From Magnetococcales bacterium (GTDB taxonomy: Bacteria; Pseudomonadota; Magnetococcia; Magnetococcales; JADFWU01), in contig JADFWU010000007.1 in assembly GCA_015234045.1 (NCBI GenBank), forward strand, positions 1-64,000: a DNA stretch of 64,000 bases. Reading direction: 5' to 3'. The number at the start of each line of letters is the position of its first letter. The first letter of the stretch is position 1. Below, in pieces: positions 37,837-46,390 of the stretch. The notes below the pieces were generated by a model. The model was not told where the DNA came from and searched no databases. It saw only the letters and a list, made by a program, of their open reading frames with translations. Made by a program: the position numbers and the translations under genes.

Positions 37837-38136
37837 TCAGCCTTCAACAACACCCATGATGTCTGATTCACGCATCATGAGAAGCTCATCACCATCAATC
37901 TTCACTTCTGTGCCAGAATACTTGGCAAACAGAACCCGATCACCCACTTTAACATCCAGAGGACGCACGGTTTTGCCATCTTCGGAGACAATACCGTTAC
38001 CAACGGCCAAGATCTCGCCTTGAATAGGCTTCTCTTTGGCTGTGTCAGGAATGATAATACCGCCAGCGGTCTTCTCACTCTGTTCCAGACGTTTAACAAT
38101 GACCCGATCGTGCAACGGACGAATTTTCGTCTTCAT
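37837..38136 (-). CDS. groES: 10-kDa co-chaperonin GroES
   Basis: This 99-residue protein starts [15 protein letters not shown]. It has the mobile loop region [17 protein letters not shown] and ends [16 protein letters not shown], all typical of GroES. It caps GroEL. It is the first gene of the heat-shock operon, and a CIRCE element and promoter lie about 150 bases upstream. Confidence 0.98.
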   Translation of the reverse strand: MKTKIRPLHDRVIVKRLEQSEKTAGGIIIPDTAKEKPIQGEILAVGNGIVSEDGKTVRPLDVKVGDRVLFAKYSGTEVKIDGDELLMMRESDIMGVVEG

Positions 38137-38283
38137 GCCTTTCCTTCCTCGTTCTCAAAAATAGACAGTACAGAGAACCTTTCGATTCTCAATCAGGGAA
38201 CCTGATCCACACCCTTTTCAGGCCGTTTCATCAGGATAACTTCGTAACAAATAATGAGTTGTGATTATCGGCAGATACGCCAA

Positions 38284-38336
38284 TTAGCACTCTCACGGCT
38301 TGAGTGCTAATGTATGCATTGATTGAGCAGTGTCAA
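38284..38336 (-). promoter_or_regulatory. CIRCE operator and promoter of groESL
   Basis: A perfect CIRCE sequence, TTAGCACTC at 38284-38292, nine bases, then GAGTGCTAA at 38302-38310, is the binding site of the heat-shock repressor HrcA. On the minus strand TTGACA (38331-38336) and TACATT (38309-38314), 16 bases apart, form the promoter. The -10 box touches the operator, so HrcA binding would block transcription. Confidence 0.92.
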
Positions 38337-38405
38337 GAGATGGGACGCTTTTTTTTTATTTTTATTTTATTAAAATGGCATCTTCAGCGCAGGACATGAA
38401 TCAAT

Positions 38406-39689
38406 TCAGACAGAAAACTGCTCCAACACAGCCTTCATTCTGCCCGCTGCCGCTTGTGGCAAAGAGACGGTTAAATGCGTATTACTCTCTTCATCCAGAC
38501 GATGCACAACCCGTCCTTCTTCATAAAAACGCGCGATGATACGTCCCTCTGTGGCGGGTACAGTCAGCGTGTGCGTTGACCAGGCCAACGCACACGCCTG
38601 TTCCAATCGTTCCAGAAAAACTTCTTCTCCTTCACCGGTCACCGCTGAGATAAACAGCGTATCATCCTGAGTCGATAACCGTTCCAGCAATCCCGCATTC
38701 TGCGCTTTGTCCAGCTGATCCACCTTATTGTACAGCGTCAGACGTGGTTTTTTTTCAACCCCCATCTCCCGCAATACCGTATTAACCGCTTTGAGTTGAT
38801 CCGACCACTGAGGATCAGCCAGATCAACGATAATCACCAGCAGATCCGCCTCGCCCACCTCTTCCAACGTGGCCCGAAACGCCGCCACCAACTGGTGTGG
38901 AAGATCCCGGATAAAGCCCACAGTATCGGAAAGAATGATCTTGGAGCCACCCGGCAGCGACAATCCACGCATGGTTGGATCCAACGTGGCAAACAACTTG
39001 TCCTCAGCCAACACCGTTGCATTGGTCAACCGGTTGAACAGTGTGGATTTCCCCGCATTGGTGTAACCCACAAACGCCACCGTATACCACGGCACCTCTC
39101 TACGAGCATCCCGTTGCAAAGTGCGCGTTCTGACCACCTGGGCAAGACTCTTTTTCAGCTTGCCAATCCGTTTACGGATCAACCGCCGGTCAACCTCAAT
39201 CTGACTCTCACCCGGCCCACCGCGCAGGCCAACACCGCCGCGCTGGCGCTCCAAATGGGTCCAGGAACGCACCAAACGCGACTGCTGATAGAGCAATGAG
39301 GCCAACTCCACCTGCAACCGCCCTTCCTTGGTCCGCGCACGCGCCGCGAAAATCTCCAGAATAAGCCCGGAACGATCCACCACTTTGGCATTCACGCCGC
39401 GCTCAAGATTACGCTGCTGCACAGGAGACAAGGCCGTATTGACCACCAGAACAACCGCTTCATGGTGCTCCAATATATCTTTGAGGCGCTCGACCCAGCC
39501 TTTACCAATAAAATGCGAAGGAGAAATCTTCTGAATGCGGATCAACTGGGTATCGGAACAGACCAATCCCGCTGTTTTGGCCAGATGACTCAACTCATCA
39601 GCAAGCAACGCACCCTGCTCAGAATCGATATCATCAAGCAGAGGTTGAACCAATACCGCATGATCTTTAGGCTGTTGCGTATCAAACAT
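38406..39689 (-). CDS. hflX: Ribosome-associated GTPase HflX
   Basis: This 427-residue GTPase has the HflX N-terminal domain, with the glycine-rich GGVGLRGGPGESQIEVDRR linker. The G domain shows VAFVGYTNAGKSTLFNRL (G1), DTVGFIRDLPHQLV (G3) and YNKVDQLD (G4). HflX splits stalled ribosomes. I chose the ATG at 39689, since AGG lies about nine bases upstream; a TTG at 39713 gives a longer frame. It follows hfq, as in many Pseudomonadota. Confidence 0.96.
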   Translation of the reverse strand: MFDTQQPKDHAVLVQPLLDDIDSEQGALLADELSHLAKTAGLVCSDTQLIRIQKISPSHFIGKGWVERLKDILEHHEAVVLVVNTALSPVQQRNLERGVNAKVVDRSGLILEIFAARARTKEGRLQVELASLLYQQSRLVRSWTHLERQRGGVGLRGGPGESQIEVDRRLIRKRIGKLKKSLAQVVRTRTLQRDARREVPWYTVAFVGYTNAGKSTLFNRLTNATVLAEDKLFATLDPTMRGLSLPGGSKIILSDTVGFIRDLPHQLVAAFRATLEEVGEADLLVIIVDLADPQWSDQLKAVNTVLREMGVEKKPRLTLYNKVDQLDKAQNAGLLERLSTQDDTLFISAVTGEGEEVFLERLEQACALAWSTHTLTVPATEGRIIARFYEEGRVVHRLDEESNTHLTVSLPQAAAGRMKAVLEQFSV

Positions 39690-39805
39690 GGCAACGCCTA
39701 ACCCAGTGGTCAAATGGGTTCATATGCGCCTCAGACATGATCAATCGTGACATGCCGAATACGGAAAACAAACGCTGAAACCCACTCATGATGCCGTCAA
39801 AGTGA

Positions 39806-40051
39806 TCATTCAGAATCCTGCTCACGATCCCGGATGGGATGCACATTGCGAGAAGGCATCACTGTGGAAACAGCATGCTTGAAAACCAACTGAGTGACGC
39901 TGTTTTTCAGCATCAGACAGTAATTATCAAACGAAGTGATTACGCCCTGAAGTTTAATGCCATTCATCAAAAACACAGTGACAGGCACTTTTTCGCGCCG
40001 AAGTGTGTTGAGAAACGGATCTTGTACGTTATGTCCGTTGTGAACCGCCAT
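39806..40051 (-). CDS. hfq: RNA chaperone Hfq
   Basis: This 81-residue protein has the Sm1 motif [27 protein letters not shown] and the Sm2 motif [11 protein letters not shown]. It forms a ring that pairs small RNAs with mRNAs. The acidic tail is short. GAGGGGG lies seven bases before the ATG. It heads the hfq-hflX pair. miaA, often adjacent, is here 1.1 kb away on the other strand beyond an SDR gene and repeat R3. Confidence 0.97.
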   Translation of the reverse strand: MAVHNGHNVQDPFLNTLRREKVPVTVFLMNGIKLQGVITSFDNYCLMLKNSVTQLVFKHAVSTVMPSRNVHPIRDREQDSE

Positions 40052-40223
40052 AGCGATTCCCCCTCGATTTGTTATCGTTATGATTTTTCAGAACCCATTT
40101 ATAATTAGGCTCCTCACCCTTCATACCATCTACACAGTTTGACTTTACGCCAAACTTGGATTTTAAGCCAGGCTATGCCAAATTGGAACAAAAGAATCCT
40201 AACCACTCGGATAATATATTTTT

Positions 40224-40326
40224 GGCGTTACGCGGTTGAATGAATTGTGTAGCCATCATTCCCGCTTACGCAGGAATGATGGCTACACGCCTTGATGCCT
40301 GTTTCAACCAGCAATTGCGTAACGCC
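40224..40326. repeat. Palindromic repeat R3, copy 1
   Basis: This element of about 103 bp has perfect 10-bp ends (GGCGTTACGC / GCGTAACGCC). An inner 16-bp perfect stem pairs GTGTAGCCATCATTCC (40247-40262) with 40273-40288. GGTTGAATGAA and CCTTGATGCCTGTTTCAACC flank the stem and recur in copy 2. It lies between hfq and the SDR gene. Confidence 0.75.
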
Positions 40327-40346
40327 TGAATAGTAATCCGTGGTCT

Positions 40347-41078
40347 TTATACCGGCTGCCAAGTCATCCATTCCCGGGCATTCAGATGTACGCCATTGAC
40401 ATCGTCTGAAGCGTGCGAAGCCAGATAGAGAAACACCCGCGCCACCTGATCAGCCGTTGGCAACGTTTCCTGAGACTCACCAGGAAACGCTTGTGCCCGC
40501 ATGGGCGTTGCCGTGCCACCCGGATTCACTGTATTGACTCGGATATCTGTGTTAGACAACTCAGCCGCCCAGGTTTCGGTGATATTATTCAACGCCGCCT
40601 TGGATGCCGCATACGCACCCCAATAGGCCCGACCTTCATGACCCACACTGGAAGACACATTGATAACTGAGGCTGCCTCACTACGGCGCAGCAACGGCAT
40701 CATCTCTTTAGTCAGAAACCATGGTGCAGTCAGGTTGACCCGCAAGAGCGTTTCCCACATGCTAGGCTCAACAGCGTCCAACGGTGTAAGCACGCCCAAT
40801 TGAGCCGCATTGTTGACCAGAATATCCAAGCGGCCATAGCGCTCGGCCACACTGGCCGCCAATTCGGGAATCCGAGGTAATTCTTTTTCCAAATCCAACG
40901 GAACGATGGTGGCGCGTCCACCTTTCGCTGCGATTTGATCATAGGTTTGTTCAAGATTTTCCTGGGTGCGGCCCACGAGAATAACGGTGGCACCTTCCCG
41001 TGCAAACGCACAGGAAACGGCCTTACCGATACCAGAACCAGCACCAGTAACCAAGGCGATGCGATCTTTCAACAGCAT
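40347..41078 (-). CDS. Short-chain dehydrogenase/reductase
   Basis: This 243-residue classical SDR has the cofactor motif TGAGSGIG (residues 11-18), NNAAQ, the catalytic serine in NVSSSVG and the YAASK motif. PGGTATPMR follows the active site. The protein resembles YciK-type oxidoreductases of unknown substrate. It stands alone on the minus strand between repeat R3 and the divergent miaA gene. Confidence 0.88.
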   Translation of the reverse strand: MLLKDRIALVTGAGSGIGKAVSCAFAREGATVILVGRTQENLEQTYDQIAAKGGRATIVPLDLEKELPRIPELAASVAERYGRLDILVNNAAQLGVLTPLDAVEPSMWETLLRVNLTAPWFLTKEMMPLLRRSEAASVINVSSSVGHEGRAYWGAYAASKAALNNITETWAAELSNTDIRVNTVNPGGTATPMRAQAFPGESQETLPTADQVARVFLYLASHASDDVNGVHLNAREWMTWQPV

Positions 41079-41170
41079 AGAGGTTCCTTTCCATTGTCCA
41101 TGAGTGTAACACCAACACCGCGTATAAATACCGGCAAAAACAGAGACCTAAATAGAGGCTCAAACAAGCC

Positions 41171-42166
41171 ATGAATCAAGAAAATCGCCATGAAATACGC
41201 TTGGCAGACACACCTCTAATCTTCATCATGGGACCGACAGCCTCTGGAAAATCGGGCCTGGCCCTCTCCTTGGCGCAACATTTCCCTTTTGAGATCGTAA
41301 ACGCCGATTCCATCCAGGTCTACCGTAGAATGGATATTGGCTCTGCCAAGCCCAGTCCCGAAGAGCAGGCTCAGGTACCACATCACCTGTTAGATGTTGT
41401 TGAACCAGATGATCCTTTTTCCGCTGCCCGCTACCGGGATCATGCCCTTGAAATAATGACCGACTGCCACAAACGCGGTGTCATACCGCTATTTGTCGGC
41501 GGCACCGGTCTCTATCTACGCGCACTCTCTGAAGGATTGGCACCGATTCCGCCAGTAGACCCGCAAATCCTTACCGAACTCCAACAGCGCGGCCAAAAAG
41601 AGGGTTGGCCAACCCTGCACAACCAACTGGCCCAACATGATCCAGACGCTGCACAACGCCTGCCACCCAATGACGGCCAGCGTATCAGCCGGGCATTATC
41701 GGTATTTCTCTCCTCAGGCAATACGTTAACCTACTGGCAGAACCAGCAACACCCTATTCCCAAACAGCCGATTCTCAAGCTCGCCCCTTTTCAGGCCCGC
41801 GAGACCCTCTATGCACGCATAGAAAAACGCTTTGATCAAATGATTGCCATGGGATTTATGGATGAGGCCCGCATGCTGCTGGAACGCGGATATGATCGTT
41901 CACTACCCGCCATGAAAGCGGTGGGCTATCGGCAAGCATTTCTACACCTGGATGGCAAACTCTCTTTGCAAGAATCCATTGAGTTAGGCAAGCGGGATAG
42001 TCGCCGTTATGCCAAACGCCAGCTCACTTGGTTGCGCTCTGAGTCTGATCTGGTCTGGATCACCGATCAATGTGCGGACACAGCCACCAGCGTGGTTGAT
42101 GCGTTTATTCAATCTGGCAGAATGCCCACTCAACCAAAAAGCTGGACCAATACGCACCCTGCTTAA
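41171..42166 (+). CDS. miaA: tRNA dimethylallyltransferase MiaA
   Basis: This 331-residue enzyme transfers an isopentenyl group to A37 of tRNAs reading codons that begin with U. It has the P-loop MGPTASGKSGLAL, the substrate region NADSIQVYRRMDIGSAKP, HHLLDVVEPDDPFSAARYRDHA and GGTGLYLRAL. The C-terminal part has RRYAKRQLTWLR. A bidirectional terminator follows the gene. Confidence 0.97.
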   Translation: MNQENRHEIRLADTPLIFIMGPTASGKSGLALSLAQHFPFEIVNADSIQVYRRMDIGSAKPSPEEQAQVPHHLLDVVEPDDPFSAARYRDHALEIMTDCHKRGVIPLFVGGTGLYLRALSEGLAPIPPVDPQILTELQQRGQKEGWPTLHNQLAQHDPDAAQRLPPNDGQRISRALSVFLSSGNTLTYWQNQQHPIPKQPILKLAPFQARETLYARIEKRFDQMIAMGFMDEARMLLERGYDRSLPAMKAVGYRQAFLHLDGKLSLQESIELGKRDSRRYAKRQLTWLRSESDLVWITDQCADTATSVVDAFIQSGRMPTQPKSWTNTHPA

Positions 42167-42220
42167 TTGGAATACGCTCTACTGTCTAACATCCTGAGAT
42201 CCGCACTGCTTTCCATACCC

Positions 42221-42266
42221 CTGAATCAAAAAAAACGGCCCATAAAAGAGCCGTTTTTTGATTCAG
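42221..42266. terminator. Bidirectional terminator between miaA and dksA
   Basis: An inverted repeat pairs CTGAATCAAAAAA...CGGC with GCCGTTTTTTGATTCAG around a short loop (CCATAAAAGA). The A and T runs on the two arms allow termination of miaA on the plus strand and dksA on the minus strand. Confidence 0.85.
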
Positions 42267-42290
42267 AGTCACGTATACGCATTTTCAAAG

Positions 42291-42734
42291 TTAAGGTCCG
42301 CTATGCGCCGAAACCTTAACCCGTTCACCTTTTTCCTGCTTTGTTTTGCAGTCGATACAGAGATCTGTTACCGGACGAGCCTCAAGACGACGCAGGCCGA
42401 CCTCTATTCCGCACTCTTTGCAATAGCCGAAATCATCATGTTCAATTTTAAGGATTGTCCGGTCGATTTTGCCGATCAGCTTAAGCTCACGATCACGGGT
42501 TCGAAGCTCAAAGTTCCGATCCGTCTCTAACGTGGCACGATCTGCCGGATCAGCGAATATCGCCTCTTCATTATTCATATTTTCAACGGTTCTTTCCGCA
42601 CCATGCCGCAACTGATGTTTCCATTGCAACAACAACATACGAAAAAATGCCCGTTGTTCAGGACACATGTACTCTTCATTTTTATTGGGTTTATAGCCTT
42701 CCGGCAGTTCAATATCTGCTATCTTGCTGGTCAT
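42291..42734 (-). CDS. dksA: RNA polymerase-binding factor DksA
   Basis: This 147-residue protein has the coiled-coil arms and the tip region FADPADRATLE, followed by the four-cysteine zinc finger CKECG...CIDCK. DksA works with ppGpp to redirect RNA polymerase, for example at rRNA promoters. The N-terminal PEGYKPNKNEEYMCPEQRAFF is typical. It is transcribed alone. Confidence 0.95.
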   Translation of the reverse strand: MTSKIADIELPEGYKPNKNEEYMCPEQRAFFRMLLLQWKHQLRHGAERTVENMNNEEAIFADPADRATLETDRNFELRTRDRELKLIGKIDRTILKIEHDDFGYCKECGIEVGLRRLEARPVTDLCIDCKTKQEKGERVKVSAHSGP

Positions 42735-43036
42735 AACACCCTCACTAACCGATTTTCACCAGCCATAGCGGGCTACTCATCGGACTGATTTTTTTAATCC
42801 AGACGACCTCTTAATAAATGTATTACCAGAGCTTTTCGCGTGCCCAATTCCCTGGCAACACACACCCTTTTTTTCTAAACAGTCTATTTTATCCAGATTG
42901 CCAATAAACTTCCAACGCTATTATCAAAATCGTGCACTTACTCTTTGACACCGTATCTCACATGCGTTGGAATGCCAAATTTGGCAAAAAAAATCAAGAG
43001 AAATCGACCAGCGCAGGTCAGTTTGTTGTGATTTCT
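42735..43036. promoter_or_regulatory. dksA upstream region with TGCCAAATTTGGCA palindrome
   Basis: About 300 bases lie upstream of dksA and downstream of the oxidase gene. The region is AT-rich and contains a perfect 14-bp palindrome at 42973-42986 (TGCCAAATTTGGCA). A related half-site, ATGCCAAATTGGAAC, occurs near 40175 upstream of hfq. It may be a regulator binding site; no gene is visible. Confidence 0.4.
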
Positions 43037-44434
43037 TCAGGTGTCAGGAAATATCTTACCGGGATTCATGATGCCCAACGGATCAAATAGTCGTTTGATT
43101 CGCCTTTGCAAAGCCAGCGTATCCGTACCAACTTCCCACGACATAAACGCCTTTTTCTGCACACCAATACCATGTTCACCGGAGAGCGATCCATTCAGAC
43201 GTATCACCAGATCAAACAGTTTTTCCAATGCCTTCTCAGCCCGCGCCATTATCGCTGCATCCGCTGGATCTACCAACATATTGACATGGATATTTCCGTT
43301 GCCTGCATGGCCAAAACAGACAATGGGAATAGCGCTCTGTTTGGCAAGCGCGGATACACCATCAATCAATGCCGCCAACCGGGATACCGGCACCACCACA
43401 TCTTCGTTGATGCGCTTTGGCGATAATTTTTTCAAAGCAGGCGACAACGCATGACGGGCACTCCATATTTGCTCCGCCTCAGCGTCACTCTCTGCCACGG
43501 CCATTTCAACCGGTTTTAGCGCCTGTATCTGTTGGTTTACAGCCTCCGCCATACCGTCAATCATGGTAGCGTTTCCACTGACTTCGAGCAACAACAACGC
43601 CTGGGCCGTATCTGGCACGTCCACTGTATTTTCACTGCGGAGAATATCCAGGCAGGCGGCATCCAAAAACTCTATTGCAGAAGGCGGCTCACCCACGGCC
43701 ATCAATTGAGACACCGCTTTGGCGGCTTGAGAAACCGAACTAAAAAAGGCGCGAAGCATCCGACGCGCTTGTGGACGTGGCGCTAATTTAACAATGGCCT
43801 GAGTAATCACAGCCAACGTGCCTTCAGAACCAATCAACAAACGGGTTAGATCGTAGCCCACCACATTTTTTGTGGTCCAACCGCCAGTTTCAATCACGGT
43901 GCCATCCGCCAACACCGCTTCCAATCCCAACACCCAATCGCGCGTCACACCATAGCGAATCGCATTGGGACCAGCAGCACACATGGCCAGATTGCCACCA
44001 ATCGCACAACTTTTTGCAGAAGAAGGATTAGGCGGCCAGAACAAACCGTGCGGCGCCAATGCGCCTTGCAGTGAGTCATTGATCACACCCGGTTCAACAC
44101 GCGCCAGACGATCTTCCGGTACAATTTCCAAAATACGATTCATTTTCTGTGTTGAGAGCACGACACCACCCTGCACGGCCAATGCGCCACCCACATTGCC
44201 CGTACCAGCGCAGCGCGGTGTTACAGCCATACCGGCATCGTTACAGGTCTTCAACGCGGCCACCACCTGATCGCGGTTCTCTGCCAACACCACGGCACCG
44301 GGCATATAGCGCAGCTGGGTATTATCCCAGGCATAGGCCTCCATCTCAGCGGGTTTGCTCAATACCTGAGCCGGTGCGACTGCCTGTTTGAGACGCTCAA
44401 GGAATGTGCGGGTTACTGTATAGTGATCACTCAT
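43037..44434 (-). CDS. glcD: FAD-linked oxidase, glycolate oxidase subunit GlcD-like
   Basis: This 465-residue protein has the FAD-binding type 4 domain, with PRCAGTGNVGGALAVQGGVVLS and AIGGNLAMCAAGPNAIRYG. The C-terminal oxidase domain contains CFGHAGNGNIHVN and SLSGEHGIGVQKKAFM, hallmarks of GlcD and D-lactate dehydrogenases. It oxidises a 2-hydroxy acid such as glycolate or D-lactate. No glcE or glcF partner gene is adjacent in this window. The gene upstream, encoding the BON lipoprotein, ends eight bases away. Confidence 0.9.
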   Translation of the reverse strand: MSDHYTVTRTFLERLKQAVAPAQVLSKPAEMEAYAWDNTQLRYMPGAVVLAENRDQVVAALKTCNDAGMAVTPRCAGTGNVGGALAVQGGVVLSTQKMNRILEIVPEDRLARVEPGVINDSLQGALAPHGLFWPPNPSSAKSCAIGGNLAMCAAGPNAIRYGVTRDWVLGLEAVLADGTVIETGGWTTKNVVGYDLTRLLIGSEGTLAVITQAIVKLAPRPQARRMLRAFFSSVSQAAKAVSQLMAVGEPPSAIEFLDAACLDILRSENTVDVPDTAQALLLLEVSGNATMIDGMAEAVNQQIQALKPVEMAVAESDAEAEQIWSARHALSPALKKLSPKRINEDVVVPVSRLAALIDGVSALAKQSAIPIVCFGHAGNGNIHVNMLVDPADAAIMARAEKALEKLFDLVIRLNGSLSGEHGIGVQKKAFMSWEVGTDTLALQRRIKRLFDPLGIMNPGKIFPDT

Positions 44435-44442
44435 AGCACGCC

Positions 44443-45063
44443 CTATTCGGATGGCTCATCCGGGGATGATGAATCAAACCGGGTATCCACATCAATATAG
44501 GAAACCACTTCTCGGACACCGCGAACGCGGGAGATCTCCACCGCGCGGTCCCGCTCTCTGACCGATCCGGCAATGCCGGTTAAATAGACCACCTTTTTTG
44601 TGGTTTCAACATGAATATCCAAACCACGAACCACCTCATCTGCAAGAATTTTCATCTTGATCGTGCCGGTAATCCAGGTGTCTTCTGCCACCTCTTTCGG
44701 TGTCATTTCCTCAATTTGCAGCTCGGATGAAACCGCCTGCACACCACGGGTATAGCGCGCTATACGGATAGCTTCATCAATCTCCTCTTTGGTGGACGCT
44801 GTACCTGTCAATAGCACCTTACCGCGAAACACCGACACATTGATGTTACCAGCCCGCACCTCTTCACTCTCTACAAAGCTACTGCGCAGCTTCAACGCCA
44901 CCCAATGATCTTCCAGAGACTCACCAGCACCACGCCGCTCCAACAGCGTACTGCCCGCCAGGACACCGGCACCAAGCACCACCACCGGAGCACAAGCGGT
45001 TTGGCTCAATAGCGATACCAGACTGACCACAGCCAACAGTATCCTTTGCCGTTTGCCTACCAT
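44443..45063 (-). CDS. BON-domain lipoprotein, DolP-like
   Basis: This 206-residue protein has a signal peptide with lipobox LSQTAC, so it is probably anchored in the outer membrane. Two BON domains follow (about residues 55-120 and 130-195), with GKVLLTGTASTKEEIDEAI and KKVVYLTGIAGSVRERDRAV. DolP supports outer-membrane integrity. Its position downstream of yraN and rsmI matches that in gammaproteobacteria. I chose the ATG at 45063, which gives a normal signal peptide; the frame is open further upstream. Confidence 0.85.
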   Translation of the reverse strand: MVGKRQRILLAVVSLVSLLSQTACAPVVVLGAGVLAGSTLLERRGAGESLEDHWVALKLRSSFVESEEVRAGNINVSVFRGKVLLTGTASTKEEIDEAIRIARYTRGVQAVSSELQIEEMTPKEVAEDTWITGTIKMKILADEVVRGLDIHVETTKKVVYLTGIAGSVRERDRAVEISRVRGVREVVSYIDVDTRFDSSSPDEPSE

Positions 45064-45085
45064 GGATTTTTTCTCCCTCTCAACT

Positions 45086-45445
45086 TTACCATCCGGGCCT
45101 GAAAGCATCCCGCACCAACTCAATATTCCACAACACACCCTTGCGTTGCATCAACACCGCATCAAACCGACAGGCCATATCTGCCATTGCATTATTCTTC
45201 TGAAGCCACATCTCGGCGAGCCGGATCAATTTATGCTGCTTCATCGCGTCAATCGCCTCGCCTGGATCACCAGATCGACGCGCCTTAACTTCGCAAAACA
45301 CCAAAACATCCCCTTCTCTGGCCACCAGATCAAGCTCACCATAACGACTACGCACATTGCGAGCTACGATTTCATAACCAGACTTTTGCAAGAATCGTGC
45401 TGCAACCCGCTCTGCCGTTGCACCAAAGTGATGTCGCGCATCCAT
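45086..45445 (-). CDS. yraN: YraN-family endonuclease-like protein (UPF0102)
   Basis: This 119-residue protein has the nuclease-fold pattern RSRYGELDLVAREGDVLVFCEVKARRS, with the acidic and lysine residues of the restriction-endonuclease-like core. The N-terminal GATAERVAARFLQKSGYEI is typical. Its molecular function is not settled. It lies five bases after rsmI. Confidence 0.92.
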   Translation of the reverse strand: MDARHHFGATAERVAARFLQKSGYEIVARNVRSRYGELDLVAREGDVLVFCEVKARRSGDPGEAIDAMKQHKLIRLAEMWLQKNNAMADMACRFDAVLMQRKGVLWNIELVRDAFRPGW

Positions 45446-45450
45446 CCACC

Positions 45451-46293
45451 CTACTCCCGCAGACCCAACGCCATTTGATACAGTTTGGAACGCGGCATTC
45501 CCGTTTGATCCGCAACCTGACGCGCGGCATCCTTAACCCGCAGCCCTGATTCAAACGCTTCACGCAGTAGCTGTTCAGGATTTTTTTGTGTCTGATTGAT
45601 AGCAGATTCAGAACCATCACTACCCTGAATCAACACAACAATCTCGCCACGAGGTGGCTCCGCTTCAAACGTTGCCAAAACCGATCCGGCACCGCCTCGA
45701 TACCAGGTTTCGAACCGCTTGGTCAACTCACGTGCCACTACAATCAAGCGCTCCTCACCCAACACCTCAACAATGGTCCGCAACAACGCCACCAAACGGT
45801 TGGGCGATTCAAACAAGATAAGCGTTCTCTCCTCAGCAGACAAAGCCGTGAGCCAACGTTTACGCTCTCCAACCTTGCGTGGCGGGAACCCCTCAAAGAT
45901 AAATCGGTCACCAGAAAAACCAGACCCCGCCAAAGCGGTCACCACTGAAGATGGGCCTGGTAAAACCTCCACATCCATACCCGCATCCACCACCGCTTTG
46001 ATCACCGGTTCACCCGGATCACGCAACACCGGCATGCCGGCATCAGAGACGAGGGCCAACGACCGACCCTGCTCAAGTGCGACGAGCACGCCCGGTATGC
46101 GCTGGTGACTATTATGAGCATTCAGAGATTTTAATGATGTACTTATGCCATAATGGTTGCACAATACCCGCGTGCGTCGAGTATCCTCAGCATAGATAAG
46201 GTCTACTTCGTCCAAAATCCGACGCGCCCGGTAAGTAAAATCCTCCAGGTTGCCGATTGGGGTTGCAACGATGTACAATTTTCCGGTTGACAA
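45451..46293 (-). CDS. rsmI: 16S rRNA 2'-O-ribose C1402 methyltransferase RsmI
   Basis: This protein of about 280 residues starts LYIVATPIGNLEDFTYRARRIL and contains EDTRRTRVLCNHYGI and VSDAGMPVLRDPGEPV, the signature of RsmI. It methylates C1402 in the decoding centre. I chose the TTG at 46293, which leaves room for a divergent promoter before lpoA. An ATG at 46350 would overlap that gene. Confidence 0.92.
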   Translation of the reverse strand: MSTGKLYIVATPIGNLEDFTYRARRILDEVDLIYAEDTRRTRVLCNHYGISTSLKSLNAHNSHQRIPGVLVALEQGRSLALVSDAGMPVLRDPGEPVIKAVVDAGMDVEVLPGPSSVVTALAGSGFSGDRFIFEGFPPRKVGERKRWLTALSAEERTLILFESPNRLVALLRTIVEVLGEERLIVVARELTKRFETWYRGGAGSVLATFEAEPPRGEIVVLIQGSDGSESAINQTQKNPEQLLREAFESGLRVKDAARQVADQTGMPRSKLYQMALGLRE

Positions 46294-46390
46294 GTTATTG
46301 ACTCGACATAAAAATCCAACAAAAAACCATGGGATCCAATAAAAATCCATGGCCAGAAACCGCCACCCGTACCAAACGGAAACCATCCGC

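Noticed and set aside
40247-40288. Strong hairpin considered as a terminator of the SDR gene
   Set aside because: No T-run follows on either strand, and the sequence belongs to the R3 repeat with a second copy elsewhere.
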